Origin: Collinsella aerofaciens | Lineage (GTDB): Bacteria > Actinomycetota > Coriobacteriia > Coriobacteriales > Coriobacteriaceae | Assembly (NCBI RefSeq): GCF_015555045.1 | Contig: NZ_JADNJQ010000002.1 | Span: 55,513-119,512, forward strand | DNA: 64,000 nucleotides | Direction of reading: 5' to 3' | Shown: in pieces, positions 1 through 10,513 of the stretch | Numbering within the stretch: the first letter of the stretch is position 1 | How the letters are laid out: each line of letters starts with the position of its first letter | The notes under the pieces: model-generated | What the model was told of the DNA's origin: nothing | The model's input: the letters and a program-made list of their open reading frames with translations, nothing else | The model's database searches: none | Translations under genes and position numbers: made by a program

Positions 1-1
1 G

Positions 2-685
2 TCTGTCCCGATTGTCACCGAAAAGGGTATAGCACCTCAAAGCAATAACCCAACTTCATGGGATGCTGTCATTATCAATGAAGATGACTTGATGTTGCAT
101 TTCCAAATAGACGATTTAAACGGAATACCGTTCCGAGGAGTCTCGGAATCATTAGTTGAAGCCCGCACTAATAAGTATGCATGCGTCGTTTCTGCCTTGT
201 ACGCTGTATCAATGCATTACGGTCTCACCAGTTCAAACGCTAATCAATTTAATCCCGATTATTATAAAGAAATATGGAACGTCACTGGCACAACAACGTA
301 TAAGACCAATGATCAGGGCGTCGAGTACGGAAGCACGATCATCCCAGATGGAATTGTTCCGTTTAAAAGTCTTGCCGCTCAAAAGGGTAGAGCACTTAAT
401 ACTCAATTTTTCGGTTATCAGCCTCAATTCGCTCAGTACAGAGCAACTATCGATCAAGGGAATATCGGCTTGTATCATATGTGGATCAACAGCCGAAACA
501 GTGAAGGATCCGTCGAGCTATCAGGTCATACGGTCACGGTAACTGGCTATTTTACTGGGCATAATGGAAGCTCTGGCATCGAACTGCAGTGGCTCGAAGT
601 ATTCGACGGATGGAACACTTATCCCCGAGCGATTAACTATGCAACGCCCAATATGGTCAAATTGAACGGAACAGTCTTTTGGTAG
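2..685 (+). CDS. C39-like cysteine peptidase domain protein, 3' part
   Basis: The reading frame is open to the left edge, so only the C-terminal 227 residues are present and the true start lies outside the window. The fragment has the layout of a papain-like C39-family (Peptidase_C39_2) domain. A candidate nucleophile Cys lies in NKYACVVSALYAVS (codon at 182), a His follows in SGHTVTVTGY, and an Asp in EVFDGWNTYP closes the fold. Related coriobacterial proteins are usually secreted and act on peptides or on the cell surface, but no signal peptide can be judged here. The stop overlaps the start region of the next gene, which suggests cotranscription. Codon use is less GC-rich than in ligA next door. 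The C39-like fold is fairly likely; proteolytic activity is inferred. Confidence 0.6.
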   Translation, partial: SVPIVTEKGIAPQSNNPTSWDAVIINEDDLMLHFQIDDLNGIPFRGVSESLVEARTNKYACVVSALYAVSMHYGLTSSNANQFNPDYYKEIWNVTGTTTYKTNDQGVEYGSTIIPDGIVPFKSLAAQKGRALNTQFFGYQPQFAQYRATIDQGNIGLYHMWINSRNSEGSVELSGHTVTVTGYFTGHNGSSGIELQWLEVFDGWNTYPRAINYATPNMVKLNGTVFW

Positions 686-690
686 ACCGG

Positions 691-3403
<2,713 letters not shown>

Positions 3404-3439
3404 TCAAACCGCACCGAATCGGCAGCCGCCAGACCGGGG

Positions 3440-3644
3440 TGGACAGCTAGTTCAGATACGTATAATTCTGCGAGCCTGGTCGTGTTCAGACGTCATCATT
3501 CCAGCCAATTTGGCCGCCCCGGGGGCTGCACGACCGACTCGTTCCCCCTTCTAGACTCCCATCCGAACCCCTTCCCCATCCCAAAACAGCTCAAAACGCA
3601 TGCTGAACCGCCTCGGATTTATACGTATCTGAACTAACTGTCCA
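3440..3644. repeat. 26-bp terminal inverted repeats around a 153-bp segment
   Basis: Arms at 3440-3465 and 3619-3644 are reverse complements with one mismatch, built on TTCAGATACGTATAA. The enclosed 153 bases have no convincing coding capacity. The spacing and arm length resemble a small non-autonomous element (MITE-like), but no target-site duplication is visible. The rest of the 3332-3760 gap is an AT-rich promoter region for the next gene. Confidence 0.55.
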
Positions 3645-3760
3645 GGCTCACCCAGAATCGAGCAACTTCATATGCTCCTTTTTTAACTCAATTTATCGCA
3701 GTTAATATTTTATATCGTGTTTGCAATATATTTTGGTATTATCAACGTGAGGTGATTGAA

Positions 3761-4162
3761 ATGAAGAATCAGTCCAAACGTTTCCTAACCATCCTCGTCC
3801 CCCTTGTCCTTATAGCAGCCGCTTTGCTCGGCTTTTTCTGGAAGGACATTCCCTTTTCGAAAGACCTTTCCTTGCGGGGCGAAGTCGTTGCTGTGTATCA
3901 CCCTTCCGCCAGCGGGGCAAGCGAAGGCCGCTTCGTTATCGCAAGCGAGCAATTCCAATCCGCACCGCTGCACCTCAACTTCAAAATCGATTCAACCATC
4001 CCCATTAAGGATCAGGATGGTAAGAAGGCAGAAGTCGGAGCCATCAAAGAAGGTGTCTACGTTGACGTAACCTGCACCGTCAACACCAGCAGCGATCCCG
4101 ATCCCACAAAGCTGCCCGCCCTCATAACGCCAACAGCCATCATGATTACGCAAAAGGAATAG
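3761..4162 (+). CDS. Small membrane-anchored protein, DUF3221-like
   Basis: The protein has 133 residues from ATG 3761, preceded by GAGGTG; the in-frame GTG at 3752 lies inside that ribosome binding site. One transmembrane segment (about residues 9-27, LTILVPLVLIAAALLGFFW) is followed by an extracytoplasmic domain. That domain contains LRGEVVAVYHP, a conserved-looking IPIKDQDGKKAEVGAIKEG turn, YVDVTCTV and TPTAIMI. The pattern of a strand, a loop setting a default value, then GxxVDV resembles small OB-fold families such as YobA/DUF3221, but the match is weak. The gene is followed by a secreted-protein gene on the same strand 51 bases later. Function unknown. Confidence 0.6.
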   Translation: MKNQSKRFLTILVPLVLIAAALLGFFWKDIPFSKDLSLRGEVVAVYHPSASGASEGRFVIASEQFQSAPLHLNFKIDSTIPIKDQDGKKAEVGAIKEGVYVDVTCTVNTSSDPDPTKLPALITPTAIMITQKE

Positions 4163-4213
4163 CTCGATGTCAGAAAGGAGTTTAAAAAATAATCACCAGA
4201 CAGTTAGGAGCCA

Positions 4214-4585
4214 ATGATGAAAAAGGTTGCTTATTTACTCGCCGTCTGCCTTGTTGGGTTATCGTGCATGACCGCGCAGCCCGCCTTCGCAGCAGAAACC
4301 CATTCCTCTATCATTTCACCAGTTGCCGAAAGTCGTTCAATCTACACCGCCGAAACCACCCTCGCCTATTCGAACGGCGTCAGGCTCCATGTTACTTACA
4401 CTGTTAACGATACCTATGGAACGATAACAGGCATCAAATCCATAAAGAACTGGACCTCCAATTCTCGAGTAAGCAACATCAGCTGGACTTATAGATACGG
4501 ACTCAGCAACGGAAGCGTCGTCGTAACTGTTACTTACTATTACAACGGCAGTTGGCATTCTGAAGCAAGAACTATCTATGCTTAG
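4214..4585 (+). CDS. Small secreted protein with signal peptide
   Basis: The protein has 123 residues with a clear Sec signal peptide: MMKKVAYLLAVCLVGL, then a likely signal peptidase I site after AQPAFA (residue 26). TAGGAG precedes the start at good spacing. The mature part (about 97 residues) is rich in Thr, Ser, Tyr and Asn with repeated beta-strand patterns (RLHVTYTVNDTYG, VVVTVTYYYNGSW), as in small exported beta-sandwich proteins. It has no cysteine, no LPXTG anchor and no catalytic motif, and I do not recognise a family. It ends 9 bases before a strong intrinsic terminator, so it is probably the last gene of the short unit starting at 3761. Confidence 0.65.
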   Translation: MMKKVAYLLAVCLVGLSCMTAQPAFAAETHSSIISPVAESRSIYTAETTLAYSNGVRLHVTYTVNDTYGTITGIKSIKNWTSNSRVSNISWTYRYGLSNGSVVVTVTYYYNGSWHSEARTIYA

Positions 4586-4593
4586 GATTTTTT

Positions 4594-4619
4594 GGCTGCG
4601 GCATTGCCGCAGCCTTTTT
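4594..4619 (+). terminator. Intrinsic terminator
   Basis: Perfect 10-bp stem GGCTGCGGCA / TGCCGCAGCC followed by TTTTT. It closes the 3761-4585 unit and lies immediately before the next start codon. Confidence 0.9.
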
Positions 4620-4629
4620 GGGGTTAATT

Positions 4630-5151
4630 ATGGAAAGCTCAGATAAACGATGCTGTTTTAGCAATGTGATGTTGCTCGCCACTTTGTCTGTCGCAGCAAT
4701 CATGGCGGCCTTCTCAGCGTTCAGCGTTGCCAACGAGGCGCGGGAGGTGCTCTTTGCACCCACTCCCTTCTATATTAATGGTGAGTCCATTCCGAGCGCC
4801 GTCCTTACCGCACTTGCCATCCGCGATGTTCTGGCCCTGGCGCTCTCAATCGCATGCCTGATTGTCTACTTGAACTTCTGCTTTGACGTCGTCAGTACTC
4901 AGTCGATATTCACGCGAAAACAATGCCGGCGTTTTCTGGTTGTTGGGCTTCTGCTGCTCATTTCTTCAATTGTCTCGATTACCTTCGATAACCTGTGTGC
5001 CGTCCAGCTCCCCAACGACGTCAGTATTACTGCAATTGGTATCTTTGGTTTTAACGCTTGGACACTGGTTCTCGCTTTGTTTGCGCTATCCCTTTCGGCT
5101 ATCTTTGAGTACGGGCGACTCTTGCAGTCGGACGTTGACGCCATTATTTAG
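4630..5151 (+). CDS. DUF2975 family membrane protein
   Basis: The protein has 173 residues from ATG 4630; a TTG at 4618 would start inside the terminator tail. Four hydrophobic segments fall near residues 12-33, 60-82, 99-121 and 130-152. The C-terminal SAIFEYGRLLQSDVDAII matches the conserved end of DUF2975 proteins (EYGxxLQxExD). In Gram-positives these four-helix proteins are typically encoded beside a small YozG-type Cro/CI regulator, as here (12-base gap). The pair probably forms a membrane-linked regulatory module of unknown signal. Ribosome binding before 4630 is weak. Confidence 0.8.
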   Translation: MESSDKRCCFSNVMLLATLSVAAIMAAFSAFSVANEAREVLFAPTPFYINGESIPSAVLTALAIRDVLALALSIACLIVYLNFCFDVVSTQSIFTRKQCRRFLVVGLLLLISSIVSITFDNLCAVQLPNDVSITAIGIFGFNAWTLVLALFALSLSAIFEYGRLLQSDVDAII

Positions 5152-5163
5152 AAGGAGGGCAGC

Positions 5164-5415
5164 ATGCCAATCGTCATGAGACTCGATCGCGTCATGGCGG
5201 ATCGCAAAATGTCCTCTCAAGAACTTGCCGACATTATCGGCATCTCGCCCGTTAACGTTTCGCGCATTAAAACGGGGCGGCTCAAGGGCATTCGCTTTTC
5301 GACGTTGACCGCGATGTGCGAGGCACTTCACTGCAAACCTGGCGACATCATTGACTGGATGTCAGACGAAGAGTACATCGAGGCATTTGGAAGCCTTCCC
5401 AGCGACGAAGACTAA
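5164..5415 (+). CDS. YozG-like Cro/CI family transcriptional regulator
   Basis: The 83-residue single-domain protein has a helix-turn-helix at about residues 18-40 (SSQELADIIGISPVNVSRIKTG), then KGIRFSTLTAMCEALHCKPGDIIDW, the signature of the YozG subfamily that accompanies DUF2975 proteins. GAAGGAGGG precedes the ATG. It probably controls its own operon and possibly other membrane-stress genes, with the upstream DUF2975 protein as partner or sensor; that role is inferred from the conserved pairing. Confidence 0.85.
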   Translation: MPIVMRLDRVMADRKMSSQELADIIGISPVNVSRIKTGRLKGIRFSTLTAMCEALHCKPGDIIDWMSDEEYIEAFGSLPSDED

Positions 5416-5460
5416 CCAAAATGATCCGTTTTCCTCCATCCCCAACGGATCGATGAGAAA

Positions 5461-5498
5461 AGAGGGGGCTGTCCCGCATTGACGGGACAGCCCCCTCT
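5461..5498 (-). terminator. Intrinsic terminator of htrA
   Basis: 16-bp perfect stem (5461-5476 with 5483-5498) with a 6-base loop. On the minus strand it is followed by TTTTCTC. The arms contain GGGACAG/CTGTCCC, a motif that recurs in several intergenic hairpins of the window. A half-copy of the GATCCGTTTTCCTCC repeat lies just upstream at about 5422-5437. Confidence 0.85.
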
Positions 5499-5519
5499 GG
5501 CATCGGTATGTGCGGCTCG

Positions 5520-6974
5520 TTAGTAGCCCTGGCCGTAGCCCTGGCCCTGCTGGCCCAGCAGCTCCTCCAGGTACTGGCGCAGCTGCTCGTCGGTAATACC
5601 GCCGTTGCCGGTGTCGGTCGAACTGTCGTCCTGCTGCTGGTTCTGCAGTTCCTCATCGGAGCCCAGCTCGACGGTGACCTTCTTCTCTTCCTTGCCGCGC
5701 ATGAGCGTGATCTCGACCTTCTCGCCCACCTCGTGGCTGCGCAGCGCGATGATCAGGCCATCGGCGCTCGTGATCTCGTCGTCGCCCAACTTGGTGATGA
5801 CGTCGCCCTCCTGAATGCCGGCCTTGGCGGCAGGACCGTCCTCAACGACGCTCGCCACATACGCGCCGCTATCGGTGCTCAGCTTGTTGGTGCGGGCGTT
5901 GAGCGCGTTGACGCTCGAAAGCGTAGCGCCCATGTACGGATGCACCGGCGTCTTGCCGTCGATGATCTGGTCGGCAATGTTCTTGGCGTAGTTAACGGGA
6001 ATAGCAAAGCCCACGCCCGAGCTGGAGCCCGAATAGCTCTCGATGAGCGAGTTGATGCCCACCAGCTCACCATTGTCGTTAACGAGCGCGCCACCCGAGT
6101 TGCCCGGGTTGATGGCGGCATCGGTCTGGATCATGTTGGCATAGATAGTGTTACCGTTGGTAGAGCTCATGGCCGTGGAGCGATACAGTGCCGACACAAT
6201 GCCCGTGGAGACAGACTGCTCGTTGCCGAACGGCGAGCCGATGGCCATGACCCACTCGCCCACGTTGAGCTTGGAGGAATCACCGATCTCGATCGGCGTG
6301 AGCTTGGAGGCGTCGGCATCCTTGAGCTTGATGACGGCCAGGTCGCTCGAGGCGTCGTTGCCCACGAACTCGGCCTCGTAGGTGGTGCCGTCGTCCATGG
6401 TCACCACGTACTGGTCGTAGCCGTCGACCACGTGGTTGTTGGTGAGGATGTGGCCCTCGGTATCGAGCACCACGCCCGAGCCGACGCTGCCCGAGCTGTC
6501 CGACTCGTCGGCAGACTGCGAAAGCGAGCCATTCTGGCTACCGCTCGAAGTGGCGGTAATGGAAACCACGGAGGGCAGGGCCTTAGCAGAAACGGCCTCG
6601 GCCAGCGTGGTATCCTCGGAGTCAATGGTGATCTTTTGCGTCGACGAACCCGAAGCACCCGCCGTCACGGCATTCTTGCCGCCACCGATATCGAGCGTGC
6701 CGCTCATAATGAGCGCAATGACCAGCAGGGCTCCGCAGGCACAGCCGGCAAGCGCCGTAATAAAGATCGGCAGCTTTTTGGTCTTGGTCTTGACCACCGT
6801 GTGCTTGTTCACGACCTGCTGGCCACCCAGCGGCTTGCCGGTCTGCGTGTCGTAGGCCTGCACGTAGGGAATGTTGCTGTCGGCAGGCGTCGACTCCACC
6901 TGCACGCGCGGCTGCTGCTGGGTCTCGCCGGCGTTGCCCGCATCCTGGGGACGCTGGGAATCGTACTCGCTCAT
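5520..6974 (-). CDS. HtrA/DegP-like membrane-anchored serine protease
   Basis: The start is placed at ATG 6974 (MSEYDSQRPQ), with AAAGGA upstream, giving 484 residues. A cytoplasmic Gln/Pro-rich stretch is followed by a transmembrane helix at about 69-91 and a trypsin-like protease domain outside the cell. The catalytic triad is His181 (LTNNHVVDG), Asp211 (SSDLAVIKL) and Ser293 (NPGNSGGAL). A PDZ domain (about 380-460; AGIQEGDVITKLGD) precedes a low-complexity Gln/Gly/Tyr tail. Such proteases degrade or refold misfolded envelope proteins under stress. The gene stands alone between two terminators. A hairpin at 7003-7023 (GGCCCGCC/GGCGGGCC) in its 5' region may separate it from the regulator upstream. 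Confidence 0.95.
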   Translation of the reverse strand: MSEYDSQRPQDAGNAGETQQQPRVQVESTPADSNIPYVQAYDTQTGKPLGGQQVVNKHTVVKTKTKKLPIFITALAGCACGALLVIALIMSGTLDIGGGKNAVTAGASGSSTQKITIDSEDTTLAEAVSAKALPSVVSITATSSGSQNGSLSQSADESDSSGSVGSGVVLDTEGHILTNNHVVDGYDQYVVTMDDGTTYEAEFVGNDASSDLAVIKLKDADASKLTPIEIGDSSKLNVGEWVMAIGSPFGNEQSVSTGIVSALYRSTAMSSTNGNTIYANMIQTDAAINPGNSGGALVNDNGELVGINSLIESYSGSSSGVGFAIPVNYAKNIADQIIDGKTPVHPYMGATLSSVNALNARTNKLSTDSGAYVASVVEDGPAAKAGIQEGDVITKLGDDEITSADGLIIALRSHEVGEKVEITLMRGKEEKKVTVELGSDEELQNQQQDDSSTDTGNGGITDEQLRQYLEELLGQQGQGYGQGY

Positions 6975-7143
6975 AGCTGCGATCCTTTCGTCAAATAACC
7001 AAAGGCCCGCCAAACATGTGGCGGGCCATCATTGTTCACGTTGAGTTGTACCCCAATATGCGGGCGAACGTGTATGAGAACGCAATCTTTTAGGAAGGCT
7101 TAAGTTCTGCTGCAGACCCGAAAGGACCCGGCCTACGGCAAAA

Positions 7144-7176
7144 CCACCACAAAGGTGCCTGTCCCCTTTGTGGTGG
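7144..7176 (-). terminator. Intrinsic terminator of the glnA-glnR unit
   Basis: 12-bp perfect stem CCACCACAAAGG / CCTTTGTGGTGG; on the minus strand it is followed by TTTT. The loop carries GGGACAGG. Confidence 0.85.
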
Positions 7177-7180
7177 AAAT

Positions 7181-7843
7181 CTAGTCCTTAAACAGATAGC
7201 CCACGCCGCGGACGGTGGTGATGTGTGCCGCGATCTGCGGGCCTACCTTGGAGCGGATGCGTCGAATGTGCACATCGACGGTGCGCGTGCCACCGCAGTA
7301 CTCAAAGCCCCACACGCGGTGCAGCAGCACCTCGCGGCTGTAGGCGCGGTTGGGGTGCGTCGCCAAAAAGCTCAACAGCGAGTACTCCATCAGCGTCAGA
7401 TCGATGGGCTCATCATCGAGCGTCACCTGGTAGGTGGCCAGGTTGATCTCGAGGTTGTCGATGTTGAGCACATCGTCGGCGGCGACGGTCTCCTCCTCGC
7501 CCATCAGGCGCTGTGCGCGAGCCTTGAGCTCGTTGGGCGTCGCCGTGGGGCATACAAAGTCGGCATGCGCGTGATTCGGCAGGCGCAGGGTGCCGAGCGC
7601 CTCGTCGTCGACAATCACCAACATGGGGACGCCGCCGCGATCGTCAAGCCACTTGGCAATCTGATCGATGCGGTCGCTGCGGATGCCGTCGGAATCGAGG
7701 ATCAGCAGGTCAAAGTCGTGCGCCGCAGTCGGCGAATCGGGGGTAGCCAGGCTCACCTCGACACCCAGGGTGGTCGTCAAGCTGCGGGCAAACTCGTGGA
7801 AGCGCGTCGTGCGCGCCATGAACAGGGCACTCTTTTCGGACAT
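7181..7843 (-). CDS. GlnR-like orphan OmpR-family response regulator
   Basis: The 220-residue protein starts at ATG 7843 with GGAGG upstream. The C-terminal 100 residues form an OmpR-type winged helix (LTLMEYSLLSFLATHPNRAYSRE, GGTRTVDVHIRRIRSKVG, TTVRGVGYLF). The N-terminal receiver domain is degenerate: it lacks the acidic pair after strand 1 (SEKSALFMARTT), although an Asp50 is present (LLILDSDG). This combination, no neighbouring kinase and a position 50 bases after glnA match actinobacterial GlnR, the nitrogen regulator that works as an unphosphorylated dimer. It probably controls glnA and other nitrogen genes. A GlnR-box-like sequence lies upstream of glnA. GlnR identity is likely but not proven. 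Confidence 0.75.
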   Translation of the reverse strand: MSEKSALFMARTTRFHEFARSLTTTLGVEVSLATPDSPTAAHDFDLLILDSDGIRSDRIDQIAKWLDDRGGVPMLVIVDDEALGTLRLPNHAHADFVCPTATPNELKARAQRLMGEEETVAADDVLNIDNLEINLATYQVTLDDEPIDLTLMEYSLLSFLATHPNRAYSREVLLHRVWGFEYCGGTRTVDVHIRRIRSKVGPQIAAHITTVRGVGYLFKD

Positions 7844-7893
7844 ATCGGCCTCCAAGGAAATGAGCTCAATCGTACTGGAACAAGCCAGCGTGA

Positions 7894-9231
7894 TTAGGAG
7901 TTCGCCAGGTAGTGCTTGATCTCCCACTCGGTGATCGTGGACTCAAACTTATGCCATTCGTCGCGCTTCTTTTTGAGGAAGAAGCTGTGGATGTGCTCGC
8001 CGAGGGCATCCTTCATAAACTGCGAGTCCTCAAACACGTCGAGCGCCTCTTTGAGCGAGCGCGGCAGCGGCGTATAGCCGGCCTCAACCATCTGACGGTC
8101 GGTAAGCTTGAGTGTCTCGGCCGTGGCCTCGGGCGGGAGCTCCAGCTTGCGCTCGATGCCGTCCAGACCAGCCGCCAGCGTGACGGCGTTGACCAGGTAC
8201 GGGTTGGCCATGGGATCGGGACTGCGCAGCTCGATGCGCGTGGACAGCTGCTTGCCGGGCTTGTAGACCGGAATGCGGACCATACTCGCGCGGTTGCGCA
8301 GGCCCCACGTGGCGTACTGCGGCACGGAGTCGCCGCCCGTGGTAATGCGCTTGTACGAGTTGACCGTGGGGTTGGTGATGGCGCTGATCTCGCGCGCGTG
8401 CGCCAGGATGCCGGCCATGTAGTGCTTGGCGATATCGGAGAGGTGGTACTTCTCGTCGTCCTCGCCCCAAAAGACGTTGTTGCCGTCGTGGTCGAATAGC
8501 GACTGGCACAGGAACATAGCGCTGCCGTCCTCGCCCGCCAACGGCTTGGGCATAAAGGAGGCGTGGCAACCGCTCTCGTAAGCCTGCTGCTTAATGATGA
8601 GCTTGGCCGTAGTGATGGCGTCGGACATGCTCAGGGCCTCGGCGTGGCGCAGGCTCATGCCATGCTGCGAGCGGCCGGCGGCGTGGAAGGTGTACTCCAC
8701 GGGCACGGACATCTTCTCGAGCGTGAGGACCGTGTTGCGGCGCAGGTCGCGAGCGGCATCGCTCACCGAAAGGTCAAAGTAGCCAACGTTGTCGAGCGGC
8801 TCGGGCGTGCGCTCGTCGGGGAAGTAGTAATACTCCAGCTCGGCGCCCACGTTGAGCAGGTAGCCGGCCTTCTCGGCCTTGTGGAACATACGGCGCAGAG
8901 CATCGCGCGGGTCGCCGGCGAAGGGCTTGCGATCGGGAGTGCACACGTCGCAGAACACGCGGGCGACGCCGTTGTGGCTCGGGCGCCACGGCAGAATCTG
9001 GAAGGTCGAGGCATCGGGGAACGCGAGCATATCGGCTTCCTCGGGCGTGGCAAAGCCCTCGATGGCTGAGCCGTCAAAGCCAATGCCCTCCTCAAAAGCG
9101 ACCTCGAGGTCCTCGGGGCTGATGGCAAAGTTCTTGAGGCGACCGAGAATGTCGACAAACCACAGACGCACAAAGCGGATGTCACGCTGCTCTACAGAGC
9201 GGAGTACGTAATCGATGTTCTGCTGGTTCAT
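7894..9231 (-). CDS. glnA: Glutamine synthetase type I (alpha subtype)
   Basis: GlnA makes glutamine from glutamate, ammonia and ATP as a dodecamer in the cytoplasm. ATG 9231 (MNQQNIDYVL) has AAAGGGGAG upstream; the 445-residue length fits the GSI-alpha group (Bacillus-like) rather than the longer beta type. Visible motifs are the beta-grasp VDILGRLKNFAI, GFDGSAIEGF, the metal ligands in GAELEYYYFPD, the ATP/glutamate region NPTVNSYKRI and RIPVYKPGKQLSTRIELRSPDPMANPY. The adenylylation loop tyrosine motif of beta enzymes is not seen, so control is probably by feedback inhibition and transcription. It is the first gene of a two-gene unit with the GlnR-like regulator. Confidence 0.95.
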   Translation of the reverse strand: MNQQNIDYVLRSVEQRDIRFVRLWFVDILGRLKNFAISPEDLEVAFEEGIGFDGSAIEGFATPEEADMLAFPDASTFQILPWRPSHNGVARVFCDVCTPDRKPFAGDPRDALRRMFHKAEKAGYLLNVGAELEYYYFPDERTPEPLDNVGYFDLSVSDAARDLRRNTVLTLEKMSVPVEYTFHAAGRSQHGMSLRHAEALSMSDAITTAKLIIKQQAYESGCHASFMPKPLAGEDGSAMFLCQSLFDHDGNNVFWGEDDEKYHLSDIAKHYMAGILAHAREISAITNPTVNSYKRITTGGDSVPQYATWGLRNRASMVRIPVYKPGKQLSTRIELRSPDPMANPYLVNAVTLAAGLDGIERKLELPPEATAETLKLTDRQMVEAGYTPLPRSLKEALDVFEDSQFMKDALGEHIHSFFLKKKRDEWHKFESTITEWEIKHYLANS

Positions 9232-9296
9232 GTCGCTCCCCTTTCTTTCAGGCGGGTTTCGACTGTTCTTTATCGCAGATACTATCGCAGAAAAAT

Positions 9297-9312
9297 GTTT
9301 CCGCAGGGTTAA
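9297..9312 (-). promoter_or_regulatory. Candidate GlnR box upstream of glnA
   Basis: On the minus strand the sequence reads TTAAC-CCTGCG-GAAAC, which fits the actinobacterial GlnR consensus gTnAc-n6-GaAAc except for the first base. It lies 66 bases upstream of the glnA start. A second GAAAC half-site lies about 41 bases nearer the gene (9256-9260), close to four helical turns away. Confidence 0.45.
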
Positions 9313-9365
9313 AGCGTGTCCGGCGCTCAAAAAACGTGCGCGAACAGGCAGTTGCGAACGAGCGG

Positions 9366-10388
9366 CTAGCGCGAAGTCGAAGCGCGGTGTTCGATGTGGC
9401 CGGGGATCTCGATGCGTTTGGGCGCCAGCTTTGCGGCCTCGCCCACGGTGGTGGTAACGACGTCGATGCGCTCGGAAAGGCGCTCGACTACGCGCTCGGC
9501 AATGGTGAGGGTGTCCTGCGCGGCCGTGGTGACGCCGCCAAAGAGCACATGGTTCCAGGGGTAGTCGTCAAACGTCGCGATCTTGAGCCCCGCCGGCAGC
9601 GAGGGACCAAGCTGCGCCAGCGCCTCGGTCAGACGCAGGAAAACCAGGCCGTTGACAGCAATGAGGCCGAGCTTTTTACCTGCATAGCCGCGGATGGTCT
9701 CGTCCAGGCGGCCGACGCCCGTGGCGCCCCCGTCGGCCAGGGTGACGACCTCGCCGGCAAGGCCGCGGTGCAAAAGCTCGTCGGTAAAGGCCTCGGCGCG
9801 CTTGCGACGCACGGGGCTGTCGTCGCTTGCCTCGGTGAGCAGGCACAGGCGCTCGCTGCCAGCGGCGGTCAAGGCGTCTACCAGGCCGGCGACCAGCTCA
9901 CGGTTGTTAGATGTCACCAGATCGACACCGCCGTCGGCAACGTCGCGGTCGAGCAGCACAACGGGCAGGCGCCCCGCGGCCGCGGCGATCGCCTTGTCGT
10001 TGCCTCCGCAGGTGTTGACGACCAGGCCGTCCACGTCAGCATCGATAAGTCTGGCGAGCGACTCGGCCTCCTTAGCGGGGTCGTTACCGCTAATGGCCGT
10101 CATGAGCGAGCAGCCGCGCGCGGCGGCGCTGGCGGAAAGTCCTTCAAGCATGGCGCTCGAGAACGGGTTGGCGATGTCGGCCAGAATCACGCCGATGAGG
10201 TTGGTGCGTGAGCTGCGCAGATTGCGCGCGGCAGCACGTGGGCGATAGCCGGTGCGCTCGATAACCGCCGCGATGCGAGCACGGGTTTCCTCGGTCATTT
10301 GCCCGGGACGGTTGTTGAGATAGCGCGAGACCGTGGCCGGGCTCACACCCGCCTCGGCGGCAATGTCCTTGATTCTCATCTGCGCCAT
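9366..10388 (-). CDS. LacI family transcriptional regulator
   Basis: From ATG 10388 (MAQMRIKDIA) the protein has 340 residues, with GGGG upstream. The N-terminal LacI helix-turn-helix and hinge are textbook: KDIAAEAGVSPATVSRYLNN, then TGYRPRAAARNLRSSRTNLIGVIL. The rest is a periplasmic-binding-like sugar domain (ADIANPFSSAMLEGL, DGLVVNTCGG, NNRELVAGLVDAL, ATFDDYPWNHVLFGGVTT). The closest resemblance by eye is to KdgR-like repressors of hexuronate or ketogluconate use, but no sugar gene is adjacent, so the effector is unknown. It is divergent from nothing; upstream on the same strand is a GntR regulator. Confidence 0.88.
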   Translation of the reverse strand: MAQMRIKDIAAEAGVSPATVSRYLNNRPGQMTEETRARIAAVIERTGYRPRAAARNLRSSRTNLIGVILADIANPFSSAMLEGLSASAAARGCSLMTAISGNDPAKEAESLARLIDADVDGLVVNTCGGNDKAIAAAAGRLPVVLLDRDVADGGVDLVTSNNRELVAGLVDALTAAGSERLCLLTEASDDSPVRRKRAEAFTDELLHRGLAGEVVTLADGGATGVGRLDETIRGYAGKKLGLIAVNGLVFLRLTEALAQLGPSLPAGLKIATFDDYPWNHVLFGGVTTAAQDTLTIAERVVERLSERIDVVTTTVGEAAKLAPKRIEIPGHIEHRASTSR

Positions 10389-10513
10389 GGCGCACCCCGT
10401 TTCCCAATTGTCAGCAGTCTGAGCCATTTTAGGCATTTTTTTAAAAATCTCGCTTGCAAAACGCTGTAGGTGAGCAGCGTCGTTTTTACGTCTCGAGCAG
10501 ATGCGATGATGGG

